A DNA stretch of 37,030 nt, from NCBI GenBank assembly GCA_902800945.1, contig CADCFX010000013.1:1-37030 (forward strand), given 5' to 3'. The notes beneath the pieces were generated by a model. That model saw only the letters and a program-made list of their open reading frames with translations. It searched no databases and was not told the origin of the DNA. Below are positions 8,645 to 15,985 of this stretch, in pieces. Position 1 is the first letter of the stretch. Every line of letters begins with the position of its first letter. Source of the DNA: an uncultured Erysipelotrichaceae bacterium. Its GTDB lineage: Bacteria; Bacillota_I; Bacilli_A; RF39; UBA660. Made by a program: the position numbers and the translations under genes.

Positions 8645-9817
8645 ATGGCTAAAAAGAAAAAAAATGATAACAATGATGTTAAGAAAAAAAGTGTAAAAAA
8701 GAATACAACTAAGGAAAATACTTCAAACGTTGATAAAGAGATTTTAAAATATACTAAAGAAAAAGAAGGGGCTATTAACAATAAATGTCCTGCCTGTGGT
8801 GCTCCAATATCTTTTAATCCTTCATTAGGAAAATGGAAATGCGAATACTGTTCTAGTGAATTTGTTTTTGAAGAAATGCAAAAACACAATAACGCCAGTA
8901 GTGCCGAAGCTAATGATATTGAAGAAAATGCTAATGAAGAGGAATTGGATTTATTATCATATAAATGCCAAAACTGTGGAGCTGAAATAGTTGCAGATGA
9001 GAATACCGCTGCTACCTTTTGTGTGTATTGTGGAAGTATTGCAATACTTAAAAGCAAATTAAGTGGTAAATTTGCCCCAGATTACATAATTCCATTTAAA
9101 AAGACTAAAGAAGAAGCGATTGAGGCCTTTGTTAATTTAGCTAAAGGAAGACCACTATGTCCTAAGGATTTTACTGATAAAAAAAATATTGAAAAAATAA
9201 AAGGTGTATACATACCATTCTGGCTACATTCCACCACAATAGAAGGGGACCTTGATGCTTCTGCTACCAGAGTAACCTCTTGGCATTCTGGAGACTATAG
9301 ATATACCAAGACAGACTATTACAAATTGTATCGTAGCGGGGCAATAAAATTTGTTAGAATACCAACTGATGGTTCGAAAAACTTTGATGATGACATAATG
9401 AATTCTATAGAACCATTTGATTATAATGAAATGATTAAATATAATCACGCTTACTTATCAGGCTTCTTTGCTGAAAAATATGATGTACCTAGTGAAGAAA
9501 CAATTGATATAGCCGATAAAAGAGCTTTAAATTCAACTAGAACATTAATGTACAAAGATTCAAACTATGTAGGGAAGAATATTACAAAAGATACTTTGGC
9601 TCCTAAAGATTCAAAAATAGAATATGCGTTACTACCGGTATGGATGGTTAATGTAAAATATGAAGGAAAAACATACATCTTCGCCATGAATGGAGAAACA
9701 GGCAAGTTCATTGGTGATATTCCGCTAGATAAAAAGAAAAAATTATTATATACAATTCTTATTTTTGGTATATGCTTCGTTGCATTATACCTATTAATAT
9801 TATTTTTAATGGGGTAG
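8645..9817 (+). CDS. Double zinc-ribbon membrane protein
   Basis: I choose ATG 8645 over the in-frame GTG at 8633 because the TAGGTGAG site (8630-8637) overlaps that GTG and is correctly spaced for the ATG. This gives 390 residues. The protein starts with a Lys/Asn-rich tail, then two Cys4 zinc ribbons: Cys48/51/66/69 (CPAC...CEYC) and Cys108/111/126/129 (CQNC...CVYC). A mixed domain of about 220 residues follows (IPFWLHSTTIEGDLDASAT, YALLPVWMVNVKYEGKTYIFAMNG), and the C-terminus ends in a membrane helix near 365-388. Similar zinc-ribbon membrane proteins sit beside TPM-domain proteins in other Firmicutes, and here the TPM gene starts 3 bases later. Function unknown; the pair may act in membrane or envelope quality control (inference). 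Confidence 0.8.
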   Translation: MAKKKKNDNNDVKKKSVKKNTTKENTSNVDKEILKYTKEKEGAINNKCPACGAPISFNPSLGKWKCEYCSSEFVFEEMQKHNNASSAEANDIEENANEEELDLLSYKCQNCGAEIVADENTAATFCVYCGSIAILKSKLSGKFAPDYIIPFKKTKEEAIEAFVNLAKGRPLCPKDFTDKKNIEKIKGVYIPFWLHSTTIEGDLDASATRVTSWHSGDYRYTKTDYYKLYRSGAIKFVRIPTDGSKNFDDDIMNSIEPFDYNEMIKYNHAYLSGFFAEKYDVPSEETIDIADKRALNSTRTLMYKDSNYVGKNITKDTLAPKDSKIEYALLPVWMVNVKYEGKTYIFAMNGETGKFIGDIPLDKKKKLLYTILIFGICFVALYLLILFLMG

Positions 9818-9820
9818 ATT

Positions 9821-10774
9821 ATGATGAAAAAAAGATTATTATTATTAATTGTTTTAATAAGTCTATTTCCAACCATAACTTTTGCTAGTACTAATACAAA
9901 GAGTAGGGAAGGAATAGATAATTATGGTGTTACAAAATTCGAGGTAACAAACGATAAAAAAGAATATGTTTTAAAAACGCCATATGTCGATGAAACTGAA
10001 AAAATATATGATTTTTCAGAAATGCTATCCGAAGAAGAAGAGGAAAAAATACTTGATGAAATAAAAGAATTTAGTGAGAAAACAGACTTTGATTTAGTTA
10101 TTTTAACAAAAGATTTGGAGTATAGTTACGATAAAGAAAATGAAGACTATGCAGCCGATTTTTATGATTTCAATAACTTTTCTTCAAATGGTCTTCTATT
10201 TTTTCGAAATACATACTCATCAGACCCGTATTTTGACTTATATTCTTTTGGCGATGCTCAATTCTATTTTTACGATACACGTCTAAGCGACATTCTCGAT
10301 GTTATCTACGATAATATTCACGAAGGTAATTATTATGAAGGAATTCATCAAATAATAGAAGAATTATATTCCTATTATGAAACTGGAAAACTAGAAAACT
10401 ATTTTATTGATAAAGACGGAAATCTAGTAAATGGTGATGATTATTATTTAGACAAGAATGGTAAAGCGATAAAGAAAATTCATTACGAAGCACCAATTCT
10501 TCCTTCTCTAATAGCATCCTTAATTATTACTGCTATTATAATATCGGGAATGGTAAAAAAGAATAAAATGATTCGCTTAGCAACAGATGCATCTATTTAT
10601 ACCAATCCTGAAAGCATCAATTTAGTTGTTAATAAAGATGAGTTAGTAAATAGTATTACCCATAGAACTTATATCCCGCCATCAAGTTCAGGATCTTCTG
10701 GAGGAGGCGGACATAGCTCCAGTATTGGCCACTCTGGCGGTGGACACTCCAGTGGAGGAGGAAGACACGGATAA
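9821..10774 (+). CDS. TPM-domain protein (YgcG-like), Gly/His-rich C-terminus
   Basis: A 317-residue exported protein. The signal peptide covers about residues 1-23 (MMKKRLLLLIVLISLFPTITFA). A TPM domain (about 55-190) starts with YVDETEKIYDFSEMLSEEEEEKIL and includes the DFDLVILTKDL strand. A membrane helix lies near 222-245. The cytoplasmic tail ends in a low-complexity run of Ser, Gly and His (GGGGHSSS, GGGHSSGGGRHG), as in many YgcG proteins. TPM domains have been reported as phosphatases in plant photosystem repair and as membrane factors in bacteria. The exact role here is unknown. The gene is translationally close to the zinc-ribbon gene and is followed by a clear terminator, so the two form one unit. 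Confidence 0.85.
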   Translation: MMKKRLLLLIVLISLFPTITFASTNTKSREGIDNYGVTKFEVTNDKKEYVLKTPYVDETEKIYDFSEMLSEEEEEKILDEIKEFSEKTDFDLVILTKDLEYSYDKENEDYAADFYDFNNFSSNGLLFFRNTYSSDPYFDLYSFGDAQFYFYDTRLSDILDVIYDNIHEGNYYEGIHQIIEELYSYYETGKLENYFIDKDGNLVNGDDYYLDKNGKAIKKIHYEAPILPSLIASLIITAIIISGMVKKNKMIRLATDASIYTNPESINLVVNKDELVNSITHRTYIPPSSSGSSGGGGHSSSIGHSGGGHSSGGGRHG

Positions 10775-10799
10775 GGAATTTTTGTTAATTCCTTTTTTT
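10773..10799 (+). terminator. Intrinsic terminator after the TPM gene
   Basis: AAGGAATT pairs with AATTCCTT across 6 bases, followed by seven T; it overlaps the TPM stop codon. Confidence 0.85.
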
Positions 10800-10818
10800 G
10801 TGTTATCATAAGGTACGA

Positions 10819-11721
10819 ATGAGGAGGGGGAATAGGTCAAATGAACCGATTACTAACATATTGGTTAGCAACTTTAGTGAAGATAGGCCTTTAACAGAGA
10901 GCCAAATTCAAGGCCTTTTTTATTATTTGACTGATCATTACGCACTTAAAAAATATCTTGAAAAAATTTGCTTTAAAAAAGGATGTTCTCCAGTAGGAAA
11001 AGCCGCCTCCGCAGAATATATAATTCCGGATAGAATAGTTTATATATACAGAGAAAGCATGGCACAAGAAACGAGAACAAGAGAACGTAATTGTACTTTG
11101 AGAGAAAAAAGATATCGAAAAGTATTTATTAATGAAGTCATTATTCAAATATTAATACATGAAATTATTCATGGCAAACATATAAAAACTTTATTTGAAA
11201 GTGATAACTACGATTTGGAATATGAGGTTTTAAGGGGGGCTTATTATTATAATTTTATAAGTAATGTTTTTAAATTACCTTACTTAGATAGATACTATGG
11301 TACGCGTATTGAAGAATATTACGGAAATCGCTTAAGAAAGCTTAAAAAGCAGGCCGTGTCTTTGGATAGTTATCTTTACGGTTCTTGGAAAGATGATCCT
11401 TCAGAAATAAATGCGGAATATGAATCGTTTAAAGAAATTATTTATTTAAATGAGTATATTAATCCTCGACTAAATAAAAATTGGAAAACTTTGTTATATT
11501 CCAAAACAAAAGAACGTTATACACAAAAACAAGATAGGATAGTAAGTCCGTTTGAAAGATACAACAAACACAGAAATAAAATAGTAACGTTAGATAGATT
11601 CTATTTAAAAAATTATGATATTTTTAATTTGCCACTAGACAAGCGTCTTTCCTATGGTTTACCAATAAGTATAACAGAATATAAAGAAATGGAAGAGTAC
11701 ATTATGAGCTTACATCTATAA
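10819..11721 (+). CDS. Unrecognised protein with HEXXH zincin motif
   Basis: I do not recognise the family. From ATG 10819 it has 300 residues; the start is uncertain, because the ATG has only a weak AAGGT site and a TTG at 10798 is also in frame. A strong GGAGGGGG site at 10823-10830 instead precedes an out-of-frame 17-codon ORF at 10841. The key feature is His114-Glu-Ile-Ile-His118 in a hydrophobic helix (IIQILIHEIIHGKHIK), the zinc-binding signature of metalloproteases. Glutamates about 16-18 residues later (LEYEVL) could be the third ligand. No signal peptide or membrane helix is seen, so a cytoplasmic peptidase-like protein is likely. The last 20 bases overlap the end of the convergent YolD-like gene. 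Confidence 0.6.
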   Translation: MRRGNRSNEPITNILVSNFSEDRPLTESQIQGLFYYLTDHYALKKYLEKICFKKGCSPVGKAASAEYIIPDRIVYIYRESMAQETRTRERNCTLREKRYRKVFINEVIIQILIHEIIHGKHIKTLFESDNYDLEYEVLRGAYYYNFISNVFKLPYLDRYYGTRIEEYYGNRLRKLKKQAVSLDSYLYGSWKDDPSEINAEYESFKEIIYLNEYINPRLNKNWKTLLYSKTKERYTQKQDRIVSPFERYNKHRNKIVTLDRFYLKNYDIFNLPLDKRLSYGLPISITEYKEMEEYIMSLHL

Positions 11722-12001
11722 TTTGAGAAAAGAATAAGCTTTTTCCATTTGCTAAAACAATTTTTCTTTGTATTGCATCGATTTTTTTTATCACATTCTT
11801 CATTTCATAACAATACCCGCTATTATAATACGTTATTCTTATTAATTCTTTATTATTGTAAGCAGAGATTATTTTTTCTTGAATTTCATCTAATTGCTCT
11901 TCTGATAGAATAGGTTTAGAAAACCTATTTTTTTCTAGCAATATTTTATCAACCAAGGAGGTCCCATCACATACGGCATTAAATGGTAACCAACTATTCA
12001 C
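11702..12001 (-). CDS. YolD-like protein
   Basis: A small protein (99 residues from GTG 12001). GAGAGG (12010-12015) lies 8 bases before that GTG, so it is preferred over the GTG at 12010. It begins NSWLPFNAVCDG, matching the W-x-P-F motif of YolD-like proteins, and ends in the beta-rich GYCYEMKNVIKKIDAIQRKIVLANGKSLFF segment. YolD proteins are typically encoded beside UvrX-type Y-family polymerases and are thought to act as UmuD-like partners. Here the gene overlaps the polymerase end by 8 bases, which strongly supports that pairing. Its own 3' end overlaps the HEXXH gene tail to tail. Confidence 0.82.
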   Translation of the reverse strand: MNSWLPFNAVCDGTSLVDKILLEKNRFSKPILSEEQLDEIQEKIISAYNNKELIRITYYNSGYCYEMKNVIKKIDAIQRKIVLANGKSLFFSQIIDVSS

Positions 12002-13235
12002 TATGACCACCTCTCTTTTTATTTCTCTCCTTTATTGTCGAGTCACTGAGTAAAGAAGAGGCTCTAAGTATACTATTTTTCCCATATTTATGAGTTATTT
12101 CATCTATTGCCTTATTCTTTTTCTCTTCCTTCTCCTCTTCAACATAATCAGTAAATAGATTTAGCTGTCGATTAGTTTTATCAACAAGCCCTCCCAAACT
12201 AACGCCAACTTTTCTAATAGGTTTATTGGTATAATACCTATCAAATAACATCAAGCAAGTATCTAATACTATTTTTGTATCTTGAGTAGGATTTTCTAAC
12301 TTTAATGTTCGATAAAAACCTCCTCCAGATGTTTTGGAGTAACCGATTGCTAGCCCAACTATCTGCGTTTGTTTATTAGCCAATCGTACTCTTCTTATTA
12401 CAGTATCGACCATTTCTTCTATGATTATTCTTACATTATTTCCGTTATAATCTTTGAACAGAACCTGACTATTAGAATAAGACTTATCTTTTGGCGTCTT
12501 ATCTAATTTAGCTATCACAGAATTATCTATACCATTAGCATGGAGCCACAACTCTTCTCCCATAATCCCAAATTTGCTTTTTAATATATTCTTATTAGTC
12601 AATGCTAAATCCCCGACCGAATATATTCCCATGGCATTTAATCTTTTTTCCATTCTAGGCCCAATGCTCCACATTTTTGATAGGGGAGTAATCTTCCATA
12701 ATTTATTCTTTATATCTTCTTCAGTCCATTTAGCAATCCCATTTTTATATTTCTTTGCTTCGGTATCCATCGCAATCTTTGCCAGTAGTATATTAGGACC
12801 AATACCACAAGTAGCTGTTAAACCAGTTTGTTTAGTAATTTCTCTTAGTATTTCTTCAGCAATTTCATAATCAGTCTTCTTATATAATTTTAAATAATGC
12901 GTAACATCTAAAAAACACTCATCAATAGAATAAACGTGTAAATCTTCTTTTGCTACAAATTGCAAATAAATACTAATTACTTTTTTACTCATAGCTACAT
13001 AATAATTCATTCTAGGAGGAACTATTTGATATTTAATATTCTTTGGTATTTCAAATATTCTTCCCCTAGATGGAACCCCTTGTTTCTTTAGATAGGGAGT
13101 AACAGCCAAAGTAATAGCACCACCACCTTGACTTGGATTAGCAACTACTAAAGGAGTAGAAAATGGATCTAATCCTCTAGCTACACACTCACAAGAAGCA
13201 AAAAAACTTTTTAAATCAATACTAAGAATATTCAT
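11994..13235 (-). CDS. Y-family DNA polymerase (UvrX/UmuC-like)
   Basis: A 413-residue translesion polymerase. Catalytic residues are Asp7 (SIDLKSFFASCE) and Asp105/Glu106 (YSIDECFLD). The FF pair after Asp7 includes the steric gate. Helix-hairpin-helix elements follow (WSIGPRMEKRLNAMGIYSVGDLA), then the little-finger domain. Near the C-terminus Gln357-Leu-Asn-Leu-Phe361 is a textbook sliding-clamp binding motif. The sequence resembles UvrX/UmuC-type enzymes of Firmicutes more than DinB. It overlaps the upstream ATPase gene by 14 bases and the downstream YolD-like gene by 8, so the three are probably translationally coupled. It would copy damaged templates at stalled forks with reduced accuracy. 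Complete. Confidence 0.93.
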   Translation of the reverse strand: MNILSIDLKSFFASCECVARGLDPFSTPLVVANPSQGGGAITLAVTPYLKKQGVPSRGRIFEIPKNIKYQIVPPRMNYYVAMSKKVISIYLQFVAKEDLHVYSIDECFLDVTHYLKLYKKTDYEIAEEILREITKQTGLTATCGIGPNILLAKIAMDTEAKKYKNGIAKWTEEDIKNKLWKITPLSKMWSIGPRMEKRLNAMGIYSVGDLALTNKNILKSKFGIMGEELWLHANGIDNSVIAKLDKTPKDKSYSNSQVLFKDYNGNNVRIIIEEMVDTVIRRVRLANKQTQIVGLAIGYSKTSGGGFYRTLKLENPTQDTKIVLDTCLMLFDRYYTNKPIRKVGVSLGGLVDKTNRQLNLFTDYVEEEKEEKKNKAIDEITHKYGKNSILRASSLLSDSTIKERNKKRGGHSE

Positions 13236-13965
13236 TAAACAACCTTTTTTGCATTAAATCAGGATTATCTAAATATGCTTTGTAAATTTTATAAATATCA
13301 GTATCTTTATATTCTACACTTTTAAAATTGTCACTTAAATCAAGAATTTCACCATCACGATAACTGATTAAAATAGGAGAATGAGTAGAAATAATAAACT
13401 GACTACCATTTTTAGATAGCTCATCAATAAGATACAACAAAGACATTTGTCTAGTAGGAGATAAAGCAGCTTCAGGTTCATCTAAGATATATAATCCGTT
13501 TTCTGAAAATCTATTTTTTACTAAATTTAAAAAAGATTCACCGTGAGAACACTCATGTAAATTGCCACCATAAGAATTATATAATTTAATATATCCATCT
13601 TCTTCAACTAATCTTTGCACTTCTGTTGAAAAATTATAAAAACTTTCAGCCCTTAAAAAGAATTTTGTCTGCGCCTTATTCTCTTCTCTTATTCTCAAAT
13701 ATTTATATAAATCAGAACTGGTATTTTTAGTACTAAACATGAAATTTTGAGTTCCACCTTCTGGCGGTAAACCCAAAGCAATAGCCAGTGCTTCAATAAG
13801 AGTTGATTTACCAATTCCATTTTCACCAATAAAGAAGGTAACATTTTTTTTGAATTCTAATTTTTGGAAATTTTTTATAATCTCGATATTAAAAGGATAA
13901 ATATTAAAGTCACTTATTTTTGCCCTATCTAATTCTATTTTGGTAATTTTTAATTTACTATTCAT
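13222..13965 (-). CDS. SMC/ABC-like AAA ATPase (COG3910-type)
   Basis: The start is the ATG at 13965, behind GGGAGGAG; an ATG at 14025 in the same frame lies upstream of the promoter and is rejected. The 247-residue protein has Walker A G47-ENGIGKST, an ABC-like signature SHGESFL (140-146), Walker B LYILDEPEAALSP with Asp162/Glu163, and a switch His in ISTHSP (about 195). There is no coiled-coil insertion, unlike SMC or RecN, so it is a compact overcoming-lysogenization-type or COG3910 ATPase. Its stop overlaps the polymerase start. The link to a Y-family polymerase suggests a role in damage tolerance, but that is inference. Confidence 0.82.
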   Translation of the reverse strand: MNSKLKITKIELDRAKISDFNIYPFNIEIIKNFQKLEFKKNVTFFIGENGIGKSTLIEALAIALGLPPEGGTQNFMFSTKNTSSDLYKYLRIREENKAQTKFFLRAESFYNFSTEVQRLVEEDGYIKLYNSYGGNLHECSHGESFLNLVKNRFSENGLYILDEPEAALSPTRQMSLLYLIDELSKNGSQFIISTHSPILISYRDGEILDLSDNFKSVEYKDTDIYKIYKAYLDNPDLMQKRLFNEYS

Positions 13966-13989
13966 ACTTTTCTCCTCCCATCTGTCTAA

Positions 13990-14018
13990 ATTATAAAACC
14001 AATACTTTTGTTCGTCAA
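13990..14018 (-). promoter_or_regulatory. Promoter of the ATPase-polymerase-YolD cassette, with SOS-like box
   Basis: On the minus strand TTGACG (14018-14013), a 17-base spacer and a perfect TATAAT (13995-13990). CGAAC-AAAA-GTATT (14014-14001) in the spacer partly matches the Bacillus LexA/DinR box CGAAC-N4-GTTCG. Confidence 0.75.
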
Positions 14019-14039
14019 TATACATTTAAAAAATATGAT

Positions 14040-14069
14040 TTGATTTAAGTTACTGGATAGTGCTAAAAT
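14040..14069 (+). promoter_or_regulatory. Promoter for the cyclophilin lipoprotein gene
   Basis: TTGATT (14040-14045), an 18-base spacer and TAAAAT (14064-14069) with TG one base upstream. It is divergent from the polymerase cassette promoter. Confidence 0.7.
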
Positions 14070-14088
14070 AAATATCGGAGGTAATAAA

Positions 14089-14751
14089 ATGAAAAAAATA
14101 GTATTGTTGATAATTATTATGTTATTAACATTTGGTATTACAGCTTGTAATAAAAAAGAAAAAAAGAAAGAGGAGAAAAAAGAAGTGGAAAAAGTAGTAA
14201 AAGAAGAAATAAACGAAGGAGAAATAGAAGGCTATAAATTTAAAGTAGTAGATAAAGAAACCGATCGTGTTAAAATTCAAATGGAAAATGGCGAGATTAT
14301 GTTAATAGTTCTATCTAATAGTAAAACCCCTATAACTATCAAAAACTTTAAAAAACTAGTTTCAGAAAAATACTATGATGGTTTAATATTCCATCGTGTT
14401 ATAAAAGACTTTATGATTCAAGGCGGAGATATCACTGGCTCTGGTTATGGTCGTGGTGATGAAAAAACAATTAAAGGAGAGTTTTCTTCTAACGGTGTTG
14501 AAAATACTCTAAAACATACTAGAGGAGTAATTTCTATGGCTAGAGGAAATGACAAAAACAGTGCTTCTACACAATTTTTCATCGTACATAAAGATTCTCC
14601 TCATCTAGATGGGGATTATGCTGCATTTGGTAAAGTATTTGCCGGTATGTCTACCATTGATAAAATAGCGGAAGTAAAAACCGATGAAAACGATCGTCCT
14701 CTTAAAGAACAAAAAATTAAATCAATTCGTTTTATCGAAATAGAAGACTAA
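14089..14751 (+). CDS. Cyclophilin-type peptidyl-prolyl isomerase, lipoprotein
   Basis: A 220-residue exported foldase. The signal peptide ends in the lipobox FGITAC (Cys20), followed by a Lys/Glu-rich linker (about 21-50) that sets the domain off the membrane. The cyclophilin domain (about 60-218) has the catalytic segment FHRVIKDFMIQGGDITGSGYG (Arg in HRV), then ISMARGNDKNSASTQFFIVH with the QFFI core, and LDGDYAAFGKVFAGM. All key positions are present. It would speed proline isomerisation in proteins folding outside the membrane. It is a single-gene unit with its own promoter and terminator, behind a GGAGG ribosome site. Confidence 0.93.
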   Translation: MKKIVLLIIIMLLTFGITACNKKEKKKEEKKEVEKVVKEEINEGEIEGYKFKVVDKETDRVKIQMENGEIMLIVLSNSKTPITIKNFKKLVSEKYYDGLIFHRVIKDFMIQGGDITGSGYGRGDEKTIKGEFSSNGVENTLKHTRGVISMARGNDKNSASTQFFIVHKDSPHLDGDYAAFGKVFAGMSTIDKIAEVKTDENDRPLKEQKIKSIRFIEIED

Positions 14752-14774
14752 CTCAGTATTTAACTGAGTTTTTT
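14750..14774 (+). terminator. Intrinsic terminator after the cyclophilin gene
   Basis: AACTCAGT-ATTTA-ACTGAGTT hairpin followed by T residues; it overlaps the stop codon. Confidence 0.88.
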
Positions 14775-14801
14775 CTTGCTACCAAAAATAAGGGATGATA
14801 G

Positions 14802-14927
14802 AATACTTACTTAAATGAGGAATACTTTGGTATCACAGTTGAAGAAATGGTCAGGGCTTATAAAGATGGTAGAATTAATCTGGATGGTAGTTTCAGAACT
14901 GCAGAGCGAAAAATGTTACATAGGTGA
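14802..14927 (+). pseudogene. Possible remnant of a deleted gene (C-terminal end only)
   Basis: A 41-codon open frame with no start codon near its beginning reads like real protein (EYFGITVEEMVRAYKDG, then INLDGSFRTAERKMLHR) and ends with TGA just before a good terminator. That suggests the tail of a lost gene. An overlapping 56-codon ATG frame (from 14815) runs through the terminator and looks random. I cannot name the parent family. Confidence 0.25.
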
Positions 14928-14928
14928 T

Positions 14929-14960
14929 AAAAGAGTAATAAAAAACTCTTTTTTTCTTTT
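14929..14960 (+). terminator. Intrinsic terminator after the remnant frame
   Basis: AAAAGAGT pairs with ACTCTTTT across an 8-base A-rich loop and is followed by a T tract. No intact gene precedes it. Confidence 0.75.
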
Positions 14961-15006
14961 ATTAAAAATGCTAAAATATATTTAGATTAAAAATTAAGGT
15001 GATATT

Positions 15007-15921
15007 ATGGAGAATAAGAAGAAAAAAAATACTACTAAGAAAACAACTAAAAAAACAGTATCAGCTGCTAAAAAAACTACTACCAAAAAAGTAACACCAA
15101 AGAAGAATACAACTCCTAAGAAAGTAGAAAATAAGAATACTGTAAAAAAAGTTGCTGCTAAGAAAGTAGAACCCAAAAAAGAAGTTCCTAAAAAAATCGA
15201 AGAAAAAGCTATTTCTAAAGAAGTAGAAGTAAAAAAAATAGAACCAAAAAAAGTAGAAACTAAGATTACTAAAAAAGAGGAAGTACTAGAAAAAACATAT
15301 ATTTTCAATAAAGATGAACAAAAGAATTTATCTGAAATAGTAAAAGAAATAGAAAATAAAGAAGTTCCTTCTTACGAAAGCATTGGCAGACTAGACAAAG
15401 AAAATAAAAGAATAATCTTAGGTTTAACAATTTCTATAGCCCTAATAATCATTGGCTGCTTGATATATGTTGTAACAAATATTAACAAGCCAAGTGCTCT
15501 TGAAGAAGAATATATAGAAGACAATAAACATAGAAATGTTGAAGTAGATGATAAAAAAGTTGATACTTCATCATTTAAAGATGCAGATTACTCAAATATT
15601 ATTAATACTAATATAGATGATTTTGAAGTAAGAGTAGCAGAAGGAAAAGATATGCTTGTAATAATATCTAGTGATACTTGTTATTATTGTGTAACATTTG
15701 AGCCAACGCTAAACGAGGTATTAGTTGCTAAAAAAGCCAAGGCAATAAGATTAAACATTACTAAAATGACAACAAAAGAAACTGATAGATTACGTAATTA
15801 TTATGCATTTAAAGCAGCTCCTACATTACTTAATATAAAAAATGGTGAAGTAATTACTGATTATGAAGGTGCTATGGATAAAGAAGCACTAGAAACTTGG
15901 TATGACACCAATGTCAATTAA
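15007..15921 (+). CDS. Membrane-anchored thioredoxin-like protein with lysine-rich N-terminal tail
   Basis: A 304-residue protein in three parts. Residues 1-90 are a low-complexity Lys/Thr/Pro tail (KKTTTKKVTPKKN-type), similar to histone H1-like or nucleoid-binding tails. One membrane helix lies at about 136-158. Residues 195-304 form a thioredoxin fold with active site Cys225-Tyr-Tyr-Cys228 and the cis-proline loop AAPTLL. With no signal peptide and a strongly basic N-terminus, the tail should stay in the cytoplasm and the CxxC domain should face outward (positive-inside rule). It may act on disulfides of surface proteins. Redox partner genes are not nearby. A terminator follows. Confidence 0.8.
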   Translation: MENKKKKNTTKKTTKKTVSAAKKTTTKKVTPKKNTTPKKVENKNTVKKVAAKKVEPKKEVPKKIEEKAISKEVEVKKIEPKKVETKITKKEEVLEKTYIFNKDEQKNLSEIVKEIENKEVPSYESIGRLDKENKRIILGLTISIALIIIGCLIYVVTNINKPSALEEEYIEDNKHRNVEVDDKKVDTSSFKDADYSNIINTNIDDFEVRVAEGKDMLVIISSDTCYYCVTFEPTLNEVLVAKKAKAIRLNITKMTTKETDRLRNYYAFKAAPTLLNIKNGEVITDYEGAMDKEALETWYDTNVN

Positions 15922-15928
15922 TTAATAT

Positions 15929-15949
15929 AAAAGCTCGAAAGAGCTTTTT
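15929..15949 (+). terminator. Intrinsic terminator after the thioredoxin-like gene
   Basis: AAAAGCTC-GAAA-GAGCTTTT hairpin with a stable GAAA tetraloop and a T run. Confidence 0.88.
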
Positions 15950-15953
15950 GTTA

Positions 15954-15962
15954 TGATATACT
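15954..15962 (+). promoter_or_regulatory. Candidate extended -10 promoter for the GH25 gene
   Basis: TG-A-TATACT at 15954-15962, 24 bases before the ATG, with AAAGGAG between. No -35 is visible. Confidence 0.5.
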
Positions 15963-15985
15963 ATATAAAGTAAAGGAGAATAACT

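Noticed and set aside
9224..9448. 74-codon minus-strand frame
   Set aside because: Inside the zinc-ribbon gene, no ribosome site.
12574..12870. 98-codon frame opposite the Y-family polymerase
   Set aside because: No ribosome site or family features, and fully inside a well-supported gene.
14815..14985. 56-codon ATG frame MRNTLVSQLKKW...
   Set aside because: Runs through a strong terminator and lacks protein-like composition compared with the overlapping frame.
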